64,000 nt of DNA. Origin: an uncultured Chitinophagaceae bacterium (GTDB lineage: Bacteria; Bacteroidota; Bacteroidia; Chitinophagales; Chitinophagaceae). The stretch lies in the NCBI GenBank assembly GCA_936908745.1, contig CAKZFX010000012.1, positions 62,001-126,000 of the forward strand, read 5' to 3'. Numbering within the stretch: the stretch's first letter is position 1; every line of letters begins with the position of its first letter. Positions 33,897 through 42,777 of the stretch are shown here, one piece after another. A program made the translations under genes and the position numbers. The notes beneath the pieces are model-generated. The model did no database searches and was not told the DNA's origin. It saw only the letters and a program-made list of their open reading frames with translations.

Positions 33897-35297
33897 TCAG
33901 TTCAATAATTCTCTTACATCTGTTACCACACCTGTTACGGCAGCAGCGGCTGCCGTTAACGGACTTGCCAGTAAGGTTCTTGCGCCTGCACCTTGTCTTC
34001 CTTCAAAATTTCGGTTGGAAGTGGAGATGCAATATTTACCCGCGGGTATTTTATCCTCATTCATGCCAAGACAGGCGCTGCAACCGGGTTGACGCAGCAT
34101 AAAACCAGCCTCTTCAAAAACCTTATCAATGCCTTCTTCAATCGCCTGTGCTTCGACTTGTTTGCTGCCGGGAACAATCCATACTTCCACATCCGACGCT
34201 TTCTTTTTTCCTTTTACAAAAGAAGCTACCATGCGCAGATCTTCAATTCTTGAGTTGGTGCAACTGCCGATAAACACATAGTCTATCTTTTGCCCTTTGA
34301 TCGGGTGGCCTTGCTCCAGTCCCATATAGGCAAGCGATTTTTCCAAACCGCTTTTATCAGTTTCGTTGATCGTTGCTTGTGTAGGAATATTTTCGGTGAC
34401 ACCAATGCCCATGCCCGGATTGGTACCATAAGTGATCATCGGCTGAATATCGGCTGCGTCAAAATGATATTCCGTGTCAAATTTTGCATCAGCATCAGAA
34501 TATAATTCTTTCCATCCGGCTAGCTTTTGTTCCCATGCTTTGCCTTGTGGTGCAAACTTTCTCCCTTTGATATAATCAAACGTAATTTCATCGGGTGCGA
34601 TCATGCCACTTCTTGCGCCCATTTCAATACTCATATTGCAAATGGTCATTCTGGCTTCCATACTTAAAGAACGGATCGCAGAACCTGCAAACTCCACCGC
34701 ATGGCCCGTAGCGCCGCTGGCAGATATTTTGGACAAGATGTATAAAACAATATCTTTTGACAGCACGCCTTTGTTCAATTCACCATCCACCGTGATGCGC
34801 ATCAGTTTCGGTTTGCTTTGCAACAGGCATTGCGTGGCCAAAACCATTTCCACTTCGCTGGTGCCGATGCCAAAAGCGATGGAGCCAAAAGCGCCGTGCG
34901 TGGACGTATGACTGTCGCCGCATACGATGGTCATGCCCGGCTGCGTGATGCCGAGTTCAGGGCCTATTACATGCACAATGCCCTGGAACGGGTGTCCAAG
35001 GCCATACAATTCAACGCCATGCTCTGCGCAATTTTTTATCAAAGCGTCCACCTGTTTTCTTGACAACTCTTCCGTGATCGGCAAATGCTGGTTGAGCGTC
35101 GGCACATTGTGATCGGCTGTGGCAACCGTTTGTTGTGGCCTCGCCACTTTGATACCTCTTTTATTCAAACCATTAAATGCCTGTGGACTGGTTACTTCGT
35201 GGATGAAATGTGTGTCGATATAAAAAACAGAAGGGCCGTTGTCAATTCTCTTAACAACATGTTTTTCCCAGATCTTATCAAAAAGTGTTTTCGCCAT
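33897..35297 (-). CDS. leuC: 3-isopropylmalate dehydratase large subunit
   Basis: A 466-residue aconitase-family subunit with a 4Fe-4S cluster. Motifs: MAKTLFDKIWEKHVV at the start, VCGDSHTSTHGAFGSIAFGI, FIGSCTNSRIEDLR (cluster Cys) and GCSACLGMNEDKI (two more cluster Cys). It isomerises 2- to 3-isopropylmalate together with LeuD. A single base separates it from leuA, so the two are certainly co-transcribed. Confidence 0.96.
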   Translation of the reverse strand: MAKTLFDKIWEKHVVKRIDNGPSVFYIDTHFIHEVTSPQAFNGLNKRGIKVARPQQTVATADHNVPTLNQHLPITEELSRKQVDALIKNCAEHGVELYGLGHPFQGIVHVIGPELGITQPGMTIVCGDSHTSTHGAFGSIAFGIGTSEVEMVLATQCLLQSKPKLMRITVDGELNKGVLSKDIVLYILSKISASGATGHAVEFAGSAIRSLSMEARMTICNMSIEMGARSGMIAPDEITFDYIKGRKFAPQGKAWEQKLAGWKELYSDADAKFDTEYHFDAADIQPMITYGTNPGMGIGVTENIPTQATINETDKSGLEKSLAYMGLEQGHPIKGQKIDYVFIGSCTNSRIEDLRMVASFVKGKKKASDVEVWIVPGSKQVEAQAIEEGIDKVFEEAGFMLRQPGCSACLGMNEDKIPAGKYCISTSNRNFEGRQGAGARTLLASPLTAAAAAVTGVVTDVRELLN

Positions 35298-35298
35298 G

Positions 35299-36462
35299 TT
35301 ATGCTACTTCTACGGTTACTGCTTCGGCCATTAATTTCAAATCTTCGTCGTCAATTTCTTTTTTGGAGTCAGCTAATTTTAAAAACTGTGTATATAATTC
35401 ATCCACCTGGTTGCGGTCAAACCCATAACCGAGGTTTTTGAAGCGATAGGCTAATGCACTTCTGCCGCTTCTTGCTGTCAATACGATTTTCGAAGTGTCT
35501 GCGCCTACTTCTTCAGGTGCGATGATCTCGTACGTACTTGCTTCTTTTAAGAAACCATCCTGGTGAATACCGGAAGAATGAGAGAAGGCATTGTCGCCAA
35601 CAACTGCTTTATTCGGTTGCACCACCATACGCATCGTTTCAGAAACAAGGCGGCTGATCGGCAACAATTGTTTTGCATCTATATTGGTAAACAAATTCAG
35701 TTCGGGATGTTTGGCAATCGTCATCACCACTTCTTCCAATGAAGTGTTACCAGCTCTTTCACCAATACCATTGATGGTACATTCGATTTGCCGTGCGCCT
35801 GCAATAGCGCCGGCGATGGAATTAGCGGTTGCCAATCCTAAATCATTATGACAATGACAAGAGAGGATAGCTTTGTCAATATTGGGAACATTATTGACGA
35901 GGTACGCCATCTTTTCTGCATACTGGTGTGGCAGGCAAAATCCTGTCGTGTCGGGAACGTTTACCACGGTTGCACCGGCTTTGATAACCGCCTCAGTCAA
36001 TTTTGCTAAAAAACTTAAATCAGCACGACCGGCATCTTCTGCATAGAATTCCACATCATCCACATATTTCTTTGCGAGCTTTACTGCCGCAACGGCCCGT
36101 TCTAATATCTCTTCTCTTGTAGAGTTGAATTTGTATTTGATATGATTGTCGGATGAACCAATGCCGGTATGGATGCGGGGACGAGCCGCAGGCTTCAATG
36201 CTTCCGCGGCTACTTCGATATCTTTTTGCACCGCTCTTGTCAACCCGCAAACGGTTGCATTCTTAATGATCTTTGCAATCTGGTTCACACTTTCAAAATC
36301 ACCGGGCGAGGAAATGGGGAAACCGGCTTCGATGATATCCACACCGAGGGCTTCGAGTTTCAACGCCAGCTCAACCTTTTCTTTTGTATTCAGTTTGCAA
36401 CCCGGCACTTGTTCGCCATCACGCAGCGTGGTATCAAAAATGTAAACTTTATCGGCACTCAT
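35299..36462 (-). CDS. leuA: 2-isopropylmalate synthase
   Basis: A 387-residue enzyme that condenses 2-oxoisovalerate with acetyl-CoA, the first step of leucine synthesis. FDTTLRDGEQVPGCKLN and CHCHNDLGLATANSIAGAI are the metal and catalytic motifs. It is shorter than the classic LeuA (about 510), lacking most of the C-terminal LeuA allosteric domain, as in many Bacteroidota. Related enzymes (homocitrate or methylmalate synthases) share the fold, but the leuCDB neighbours make this assignment firm. Feedback control by leucine at the protein level may therefore be weak or absent. Confidence 0.93.
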   Translation of the reverse strand: MSADKVYIFDTTLRDGEQVPGCKLNTKEKVELALKLEALGVDIIEAGFPISSPGDFESVNQIAKIIKNATVCGLTRAVQKDIEVAAEALKPAARPRIHTGIGSSDNHIKYKFNSTREEILERAVAAVKLAKKYVDDVEFYAEDAGRADLSFLAKLTEAVIKAGATVVNVPDTTGFCLPHQYAEKMAYLVNNVPNIDKAILSCHCHNDLGLATANSIAGAIAGARQIECTINGIGERAGNTSLEEVVMTIAKHPELNLFTNIDAKQLLPISRLVSETMRMVVQPNKAVVGDNAFSHSSGIHQDGFLKEASTYEIIAPEEVGADTSKIVLTARSGRSALAYRFKNLGYGFDRNQVDELYTQFLKLADSKKEIDDEDLKLMAEAVTVEVA

Positions 36463-36519
36463 TTTTAAATAGTATATTGAAAGTGATGAGATAAAAACAC
36501 AGGCTGCTTATTTTTGCTT

Positions 36520-36581
36520 GTCCCGACTCATTATTATAATAAATTATGAGACGGGACTGTTGCTTGCTGATTTGCATCCAT
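36520..36581 (-). promoter_or_regulatory. Candidate leuA leader: hairpin with mini reading frame
   Basis: GTCCCGACTCAT (36520-36531) and ATGAGACGGGAC (36546-36557) are 12-bp inverted arms with one mismatch. On the minus strand a 15-codon frame (MDANQQATVPSHNLL, 36581-36534) ends with two rare Leu TTA codons within the hairpin loop. No U-run follows, so this is not a simple terminator. It may be a translational leader or merely another GTCGGGA-type repeat. Confidence 0.35.
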
Positions 36582-36716
36582 AAACAACCTGCTCAACTAA
36601 ATTATTGGCATTAGGAAGAAGGGGAAAATCAAAATCAGCCCGGTTTTACAGGGTGTAAACGATGTATTTTCCGCTGAAACCCGCCACTGGCAAGGATTCT
36701 AAACTTATTAATTACG

Positions 36717-38264
36717 ATGGCCAACCGTTCGGCAGATGCGCTATTTCAACTGGTAAAATCGCTTGAAAAGAGTGAGAAACGCAATTTTAAGCTCTTTGTC
36801 AAACGGAATTCGTCTGCCGATGACCTGAAGACGATCCAGCTTTTTGATGCACTGGAAAAGATGACAGACTATGATGAGAAGCAATTATTGAAGAAAACAA
36901 AGAGCATTACGAAGCAACAATTGTCCAATATCAAGGCACAGTTATACAAACAGGTGTTAGCAAGCCTGCGGCTGATACGTGATGAATCGAATATTGATAT
37001 ACAGTTGCACGAGCAAATGGACCATACCCGCATCCTGTTTAACAAAGGGCTTTACCTGCAGGCGTTGAAGATGCTGGACAAGTTGAAGGAGCAGGCAAAA
37101 TCCTATCACCAGTTGACTTATTTGCAGCAGGTGTTGTTTTTTGAAAAGAAGATCGAAGCCTTATACATCACCCGCAGCATGCAGAACAGGGCTGACCAGT
37201 TATCACTGGAATCGGATTCTATCAACCAGCAATTGTCCACGGTTAATAAACTTTCCAATCTTTCTTTACAATTATATAGCTGGTATATTCAGAACGGCCA
37301 TGCCCGCAATCAAAAAGATGTGGCGACGATCCGTTCTTATTTTGAAAGCAATTTGCCTGAAGGTACCCATGGCCTGAAAGGTTTTTATGAAAAATTATAT
37401 CTCTACCAGAGTTATTGCTGGTATGCGTTTATACGACAGGATTTTTTACAGTACTATCGTTACTCGCAAAAATGGGTGGATATTTTTGATGAGCATCCGG
37501 GCATGTTGCAAACCGAAACGGCGATCTATATAAAAGGGATGCACAACCTGATGGGAGCGTATTTTGATTTGCTCAATCACCAGAAACTGTCTGAAGCAAT
37601 CAAAAAATTTGAACGTTTTGCAGCCAGCCGTATCGTGCAGCAAAATGAGAATAACCGCATTCTTACCTATCAATATTTATATACAGCACGTATCAATCTT
37701 TATTTTTTACAAGGCACGTTCACCAAAGGGTTGCGCTTAGTCCCCTTCCTTGAAAAGATGCTGAAAGAATACGGGCCTTACCTGGATACGCATCGTGTGC
37801 TGGTGTTCTATTATAAAATCGCCTGCTTATACTTCGGCAGCGGTGACAATGAAAAAGCCATCGATTATCTCAACCGCATTATTAACTATAAGGCCGACCT
37901 GCGTACCGATCTGCAATGCTATGCACGGTTGCTGCACCTGATAGCCCACTACGAACTCGGCAATTTTGACCTGCTCGAATACCTGATCAAATCCGTTTAT
38001 CGCTACATGGCCAAAATGGAAAACCTGAGTAAGGTGGAGGAGGAGATGTTTGCCTTCCTGCGCCGTTCCTTCCATGTAGGCGCCCATGCCCTGAAACCGG
38101 AGTTTGAAAAACTCCTGAACAAGCTAAAAAAATACGAAGGCAACGCATTGGAAAGCAGGGCCTTTGTTTACCTCGATGTTATTTCGTGGCTCGAAAGCAA
38201 GATCAGCGGGGTGAATGTGCAGGATGTGATCCGCGAAAAATTCCTTTCCGGGCGCAGAAAATAG
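36717..38264 (+). CDS. Large all-helical repeat protein, function unknown
   Basis: A 515-residue protein without signal peptide or membrane segment. It looks fully alpha-helical, with TPR-like segments such as FNKGLYLQALKMLDKLKEQA and FGSGDNEKAIDYLNRIINYK. The N-terminal 90 residues (LVKSLEKSEKRNFKLFVKRN and a Lys/Gln-rich helix pair) look like a DNA- or protein-binding helical bundle. I recall similar uncharacterised proteins in Chitinophagaceae but know no function. It is transcribed away from leuA and shares a 250-base intergenic region with it. Confidence 0.7.
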   Translation: MANRSADALFQLVKSLEKSEKRNFKLFVKRNSSADDLKTIQLFDALEKMTDYDEKQLLKKTKSITKQQLSNIKAQLYKQVLASLRLIRDESNIDIQLHEQMDHTRILFNKGLYLQALKMLDKLKEQAKSYHQLTYLQQVLFFEKKIEALYITRSMQNRADQLSLESDSINQQLSTVNKLSNLSLQLYSWYIQNGHARNQKDVATIRSYFESNLPEGTHGLKGFYEKLYLYQSYCWYAFIRQDFLQYYRYSQKWVDIFDEHPGMLQTETAIYIKGMHNLMGAYFDLLNHQKLSEAIKKFERFAASRIVQQNENNRILTYQYLYTARINLYFLQGTFTKGLRLVPFLEKMLKEYGPYLDTHRVLVFYYKIACLYFGSGDNEKAIDYLNRIINYKADLRTDLQCYARLLHLIAHYELGNFDLLEYLIKSVYRYMAKMENLSKVEEEMFAFLRRSFHVGAHALKPEFEKLLNKLKKYEGNALESRAFVYLDVISWLESKISGVNVQDVIREKFLSGRRK

Positions 38265-38376
38265 GCCCGGTCATGCAACGGTTCGGGCCGTTTATCCCAT
38301 CTGTGCCAGCAGTTGTTAACAATCACCGGGGAAGCGGGCTAAAAATGATAATTTCGCCCGGCCCTAAAAGCTCAAC

Positions 38377-39573
38377 ATGAAAAAAACTATACTGCTGGCC
38401 GGCTTGTTCCTTGCAAGCCTGGCAACCATTACTGCCCAAAATATCAATTCGGAGAATGTGGACATTCAGATGCTCCAAGCGCCTAAAAACGCGTTGCCGG
38501 AAGCATCCAGAAATTATGCCGTAACAGTCACTTCGCCGTACAATGTGACGAAGGATGATATTATCCGCAAAGCGAAAGAAGATCACCAGCAGGCGCTGAA
38601 TAATTATGATAAAAATGTGGCAAACAGCCAGCAGGAATTTCAGCAGAAGTTAAAAGATTATGATGCCGATGTAAAAAAGGCAAAAGACAAATACGAATTT
38701 GAATCGGCTGAATTTAAAAAACTGTCATTGCTTGAACGATTGACGATGACCGACCAGGGCAAGAACCCAAGATTGGTATTGCCCAACAAACCGGAATATA
38801 TAAAACCTTATCCGCCCGTTTACCAGGAACCAAACCTCAACGATTATATCATTGTTGACAACAATGTACTGGCTTCGCAAATCAACATTGAAGGCTTAAA
38901 AAAAGCAGGTAATTATTTATCGGTGGTTGTTGATATCCAGAAAGCCAATTTCCAGGACAATGCAGGACAGTCGTACGTGAACCAGCCGTTGACAATCGTT
39001 ATCAAAGAAAACGGTGTGGAAAAAAGCAAGAACACCTATTTTACAGAGTTTGAATTTTTATCCTCTGTTCCTACCAATAACATTAATAAGCCGCTGGAAG
39101 AGAAAAGATATCTGACCAAAGTGATGGCTTTTGTGAACCAGTATTTAAATGAACAATATGGTTACACGCCATTGAAAAAAACGGTGAAACTGCAAACGGT
39201 CAAAAATAAAGGCGCTTATGACGAACTGGAGAAAGCGCATATTTATGTGACGACTAATCTTAAAAAAATACAACCTGACCCTGATCCCGAAGCGAATGCG
39301 GTGGCTTTTACCAATATGCAAAAAGGTATCGATATCTGGCTGGCTACGTTGGCGAAGATTGAATACAAAAACAGTAAGGCTGATTTCAATGCAAAAATTG
39401 CCAAGTACATATTCTTTAACCTGATGCGTTTGAATTTGGCATTGGATAAAAAAGCAGAGGCGGAAAAATACCTGAACCAGCTGCAGGAAAACCTGATCTA
39501 TATTGATTTGGGTAATGATGAAAAACGGGAGCTGGACGAATTGGAAAAACAGATTTATAAAAAGACAAAATAA
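38377..39573 (+). CDS. Secreted protein of unknown function (first of a pair)
   Basis: A 398-residue protein with a signal peptide (MKKTILLAGLFLASLATITA, cleavage before QN). A charged coiled-coil-like segment (about residues 60-105, KAKEDHQQALNNYDKNVANS) is followed by a mixed alpha/beta part and a helical, TPR-like C-terminus (ALDKKAEAEKYLNQLQENL). TAATTTCG at 38349-38356 resembles a -7 promoter box. Only three bases separate it from the next gene, so the two are probably translationally coupled. No family recognised. Confidence 0.7.
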   Translation: MKKTILLAGLFLASLATITAQNINSENVDIQMLQAPKNALPEASRNYAVTVTSPYNVTKDDIIRKAKEDHQQALNNYDKNVANSQQEFQQKLKDYDADVKKAKDKYEFESAEFKKLSLLERLTMTDQGKNPRLVLPNKPEYIKPYPPVYQEPNLNDYIIVDNNVLASQINIEGLKKAGNYLSVVVDIQKANFQDNAGQSYVNQPLTIVIKENGVEKSKNTYFTEFEFLSSVPTNNINKPLEEKRYLTKVMAFVNQYLNEQYGYTPLKKTVKLQTVKNKGAYDELEKAHIYVTTNLKKIQPDPDPEANAVAFTNMQKGIDIWLATLAKIEYKNSKADFNAKIAKYIFFNLMRLNLALDKKAEAEKYLNQLQENLIYIDLGNDEKRELDELEKQIYKKTK

Positions 39574-39576
39574 ACC

Positions 39577-41004
39577 ATGAAGCAGATTTTCTTAGCAGTA
39601 GTCGCATTGTTAAGTGTTGTTACGATGAACGCACAAAACAAAGCACAGTTTGGTGAAAAATTCAGCTATGTGCTGGCGGAAGAAACCAACCCGCAAATAG
39701 TATTGGCTGACAGTTATAATCATTATCTCCTGAGCATTACCAACGTGGATGGTATGCTGGCCAGCCATAAAGTGACCGTGCGGAAATTTGATCAGAAAAG
39801 CCAGTTGGTGGACACCTATACACAGGAGTTTAAAAAGCTGGACAACGGTACGCTGTATAATTATTTAGGCACGAAAGAACTGAGCAATACACAGGTAGCG
39901 GTGTTTGCTGAAAGCTATTCCGGCAAGGAAAAGAAAAAAGATATTTATCAATACCTGTTTGACAAAGGCACAGGAAAATTCACAACGACGCTGGTTGTTT
40001 CTTATCCTATTGAATCAGCCATGAAATCGGGTACTACCACACTGGCAACTTCGGACAATGGCCGCTATGTTGGTTTTATCAATAAACGTGATGGCAAGAG
40101 TGCAACGGCTGATGAAGTGCTGATGCTGGATGGCAGTTCGGCTGCTGTATTATGGAAAAAAGAAGTGCCGCAGGAAGATAAAACCTATATCCGTGCATTT
40201 ACTGTAACCAACTCAGGTAAAGCCGTGTTGCTGAAGGCGGCCAAAGGTCTCAAACTGTCTAACAAACTGGCGGTGGTCACTAAAGATAATATCGAAGAAA
40301 AATTGTTTGATGAAGAAGTGATGCTGCACAATCCGAAAGCGGTTTCTATTGGCCAGGCGGATTACCTGGTGGATTTCAATTTTGCCGCAAAAGGGTTGCG
40401 TTCCGGCGATTTTGAAAAATTTATGTTGTATGATCTCGGCAGCGGCAAAATATTAAAAAATAATACCGTAAAAGAATGGAACGCGGTAAAAGATATTACC
40501 GAAGCCAACGTAACGAATGTGATCATCCAGAATAATGAGCTGCATATTTTCACCGAAGCCAAAGCGAAAGCCGGTACAAGACAGGTGAAGGTAAACCCGA
40601 TGAGCAGCATGACATTTGATGAACCTTATTACCGTTATGGCCCTTCACACCTTATTGTAATGAACCTTGATGGAACGATCAAAAGCATCAAACCTTTCAG
40701 CATCAGTACGAATGGCGCTTCTGATTTTTATCACTCCTTTGGTTTGCTGAACCTGATGGGTAAATATTATATCAATGCAGGCGGCCCTTACAATTTGTAT
40801 GAGTTGCCGTATGATGATACAAAGGCTGCCAATTTTAAATTACCGGCCGATATCACTAACGATCCTTACAAAAATGAAAGCCCTTACTATGTGCCGCAGG
40901 TGATGGGATATGTAAAGGACACCCGGAAAGTGATCCTTTGCCGGATGCATTATGATAATAAAATGTCGTTGTTGAGTCTTGCGGATTTCCCGGTGGGTAA
41001 TTAA
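39577..41004 (+). CDS. Secreted beta-rich protein of unknown function (second of a pair)
   Basis: A 475-residue protein with a signal peptide (MKQIFLAVVALLSVVTMNAQ). The mature part alternates short strands and turns as in a beta-propeller (TLATSDNGRYVGFINKRDGK, HLIVMNLDGTIKSIKPFSIS), but no named repeat is clear. It probably works with the preceding secreted protein in the periplasm or at the cell surface. A strong terminator follows 44 bases after its stop. Confidence 0.7.
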   Translation: MKQIFLAVVALLSVVTMNAQNKAQFGEKFSYVLAEETNPQIVLADSYNHYLLSITNVDGMLASHKVTVRKFDQKSQLVDTYTQEFKKLDNGTLYNYLGTKELSNTQVAVFAESYSGKEKKKDIYQYLFDKGTGKFTTTLVVSYPIESAMKSGTTTLATSDNGRYVGFINKRDGKSATADEVLMLDGSSAAVLWKKEVPQEDKTYIRAFTVTNSGKAVLLKAAKGLKLSNKLAVVTKDNIEEKLFDEEVMLHNPKAVSIGQADYLVDFNFAAKGLRSGDFEKFMLYDLGSGKILKNNTVKEWNAVKDITEANVTNVIIQNNELHIFTEAKAKAGTRQVKVNPMSSMTFDEPYYRYGPSHLIVMNLDGTIKSIKPFSISTNGASDFYHSFGLLNLMGKYYINAGGPYNLYELPYDDTKAANFKLPADITNDPYKNESPYYVPQVMGYVKDTRKVILCRMHYDNKMSLLSLADFPVGN

Positions 41005-41047
41005 TTTTTTTTCTCCCGCAGATCTCGCTGATTTTCGCTGAAGAAAT

Positions 41048-41084
41048 AAGACGGCCTGACTGTTCAGTCAGGCCGTCTTATTTA
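41048..41084 (+). terminator. Rho-independent terminator of the secreted-protein pair
   Basis: AAGACGGCCTGACT (41048-41061) pairs perfectly with AGTCAGGCCGTCTT (41066-41079) around GTTC, followed by ATTTAATTT. Confidence 0.85.
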
Positions 41085-41085
41085 A

Positions 41086-41270
41086 TTTATTTCTCACAGA
41101 TAGCAAAGATTTTTGCTGATTATTACCATTCTGCGTTGATCTGCGTAATCTGCGGGAGACATATTTTTTTCAGGCCACAGAGAGCCGCAGAGTTACACAG
41201 AGAATCCCTGTCTGCCGACAGGCAGGTCTGTGGTTCTCATAATCTCTGTGAAACTCTGTGGCCTTACTAT
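41086..41270. repeat. CACAGAG/CTCTGTG inverted repeat with nested CTGCC palindrome
   Basis: Words GATCTGCGTAATCTGCGGG, GCCACAGAGAGCCGCAGAG and TTACACAGAG on the left, AATCTCTGTGAAACTCTGTG and GCCTT on the right. CAGGCCACAGAG and CTCTGTGGCCTT are nearly perfect inverse arms. CCTGTCTGCCGACAGG (41208-41223) is nested at the tip. A partial copy (CCCGCAGATCTCGCTGATTT) lies at 41014-41040. Confidence 0.72.
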
Positions 41271-42140
41271 TTATTTACCATACACCGACTGCAAATAGTT
41301 TGCTGCCGTTGTTGGTTTTCTTCCCAATAATTTTTCCAGTTCGGTTGTTGTGGTATCAAACTCACCTTGTTTGATCGCTTCGGCAAAACCGGCAAACATA
41401 CCAATGTATTCAGCAGGCACACCGGCGCTGGTCAGCGTTGCTTTGTACTCATCCTGCGAGGGACTGGTGTACGCCACTTCTTTACCGCTTGCCTTACTGA
41501 TCAGGCTGGCCACTTGGCCAAACGATACTGCTTCCGTATTGCCGATCACGTACTCTTTATTTTCATGTCCTTCGGTGGCCAGTACATTGGCAATGGCTTC
41601 CGCCATTTCTTCACGCAGCACCGCGGCCAGTTGACCATCACCCGAAGGCCAGTACACACCCGTTTCCAGCACTTTGTCGCCAATGAACATAGGGATAAAA
41701 TCCATATACAATGTGTTGCGGAAAATAGTGTAAGGAATACCGCTTTCTTTCACAATATTTTCGGTGTCTATATGCGATTTGGCCACAAAGTAAATAGGAG
41801 AGCTGTCTGTCTCGTTCTTCCTGTCGAAACTGGTGTACAAAATATGTTTTACGCCTGCTTCCTTCGCGGCTTTCACAGCGTTGGCCTGTTGTGTGCCACG
41901 GTTTACGATATCATTGCCGGACACCAATAATAATTTGTCAACGCCGGTGAATGCTTTTACCAGCGAGTCATAGTTATCATAATCACCGATACGGATTTCG
42001 ATGCCTTTTGCTTTGAGATCAGCGGCTTTGTTTTCGTCACGGACCAATGCGGCGATGTTGCCGGCGGGTACGCCTTTTTTCAATAAAAATTCAATGGTGG
42101 CTTTGCCTAAATGGCCTGTTGCGCCTGTTACTAATATCAT
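41271..42140 (-). CDS. NAD(P)H:quinone oxidoreductase, QorB/YtfG-like
   Basis: A 289-residue atypical short-chain dehydrogenase (NmrA-like). MILVTGATGHLGKATIEFLL is the NAD(P)-binding motif; the C-terminal half matches QorB-type quinone reductases. I start at the ATG at 42138-42140 because the longer frame to 42197 adds residues encoded by the CACAGAG repeat. It is divergent from an HxlR-family regulator gene, the usual neighbour of such reductases, which supports regulation by quinone or electrophile stress. In E. coli QorB reduces quinones with NADPH. Confidence 0.88.
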   Translation of the reverse strand: MILVTGATGHLGKATIEFLLKKGVPAGNIAALVRDENKAADLKAKGIEIRIGDYDNYDSLVKAFTGVDKLLLVSGNDIVNRGTQQANAVKAAKEAGVKHILYTSFDRKNETDSSPIYFVAKSHIDTENIVKESGIPYTIFRNTLYMDFIPMFIGDKVLETGVYWPSGDGQLAAVLREEMAEAIANVLATEGHENKEYVIGNTEAVSFGQVASLISKASGKEVAYTSPSQDEYKATLTSAGVPAEYIGMFAGFAEAIKQGEFDTTTTELEKLLGRKPTTAANYLQSVYGK

Positions 42141-42167
42141 GTTCTTTCTTTTTGAGATGAATAATTT

Positions 42168-42267
42168 TAACCACAGAGAGCACAAAGAGAATAACACGGA
42201 GTTTACAAGAAGTATTAAAGAGCTTAGTGAACTTTGTGCCTTTTCCTCCGTGCCCTTTGTGGTTAAA
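42168..42267. repeat. CACAGAG/CTTTGTGG inverted repeat in divergent intergenic region
   Basis: TTAACCACAGAGAGCACAAA, GAATAACACGGAG on the left and CCTCCGTGCCCTTTGTGGTT on the right form an inverted pair enclosing about 45 bases. It lies between the quinone reductase start and the HxlR promoter. Confidence 0.72.
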
Positions 42268-42286
42268 TAATATCACAAAAATATCG

Positions 42287-42320
42287 TATCTTTGGTATAT
42301 AAAGTATAGTGCTATACTTT
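42287..42320 (+). promoter_or_regulatory. HxlR gene promoter with palindromic operator
   Basis: TATCTTTG (42287-42294) matches the -7 box exactly. AAAGTATAG (42301-42309) and CTATACTTT (42312-42320) are perfect 9-bp inverted arms two bases apart, located at the expected transcription start. A third partial copy, TGTATAGTG, follows at 42321-42329. The arrangement predicts autorepression. Confidence 0.72.
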
Positions 42321-42342
42321 TGTATAGTGATAATTCATTGAT

Positions 42343-42699
42343 ATGGAGAAAGTAATGAGTTTTAAGGCCGCCAAGTCCTGTCCTGCGCAGTTTGTACTGG
42401 CGGTAAATGAAACCTTGCAGGTGGTCAGCGGTAAATGGCGGCTGCCGATCATCGGTTCGCTGTTGTTTGGTATTAAACGCTTTACTGAGATACAACGCAA
42501 TATTCCGGGCATTACGCCACGGATGCTTTCCAAAGAGTTAAAGGAACTGGAATTGCACGGCGTGGTGAAACGTACGGTTTATGACAGTTTGCCGGTGACG
42601 GTGGAGTATGAATTAACGCCGTCTGCCCGTTCACTGGCTGATGTGATGGATACGATGCTGGAATGGGGAATTAAGCATAGGAGGGCGGTGATGGGGTAG
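42343..42699 (+). CDS. HxlR-family transcriptional regulator
   Basis: A 118-residue winged-helix regulator. Cys15 in KSCPAQFVLAV, then VSGKWRLPIIGSLLFGIKRF and GITPRMLSKELKELELHGVV are the HxlR signature; such proteins (YodB, HypR, QorR) sense quinones or diamide through an N-terminal cysteine and repress a divergent oxidoreductase. That is the arrangement here, with the QorB-like gene on the other strand. A 9-bp palindrome at its promoter is the likely operator. Confidence 0.92.
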   Translation: MEKVMSFKAAKSCPAQFVLAVNETLQVVSGKWRLPIIGSLLFGIKRFTEIQRNIPGITPRMLSKELKELELHGVVKRTVYDSLPVTVEYELTPSARSLADVMDTMLEWGIKHRRAVMG

Positions 42700-42777
42700 A
42701 CGTTATTGTTTATTGAAAATTGCAAATTGAATATTGAGAATTTCTTCATGAAACTGTAAGCCTTGCTGTATTGATTT

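Noticed and set aside
38264..38289. GGCCCG/CGGGCC pair after the helical repeat protein gene as terminator
   Set aside because: The stem is only six base pairs with a 14-base loop, and no real T run follows.
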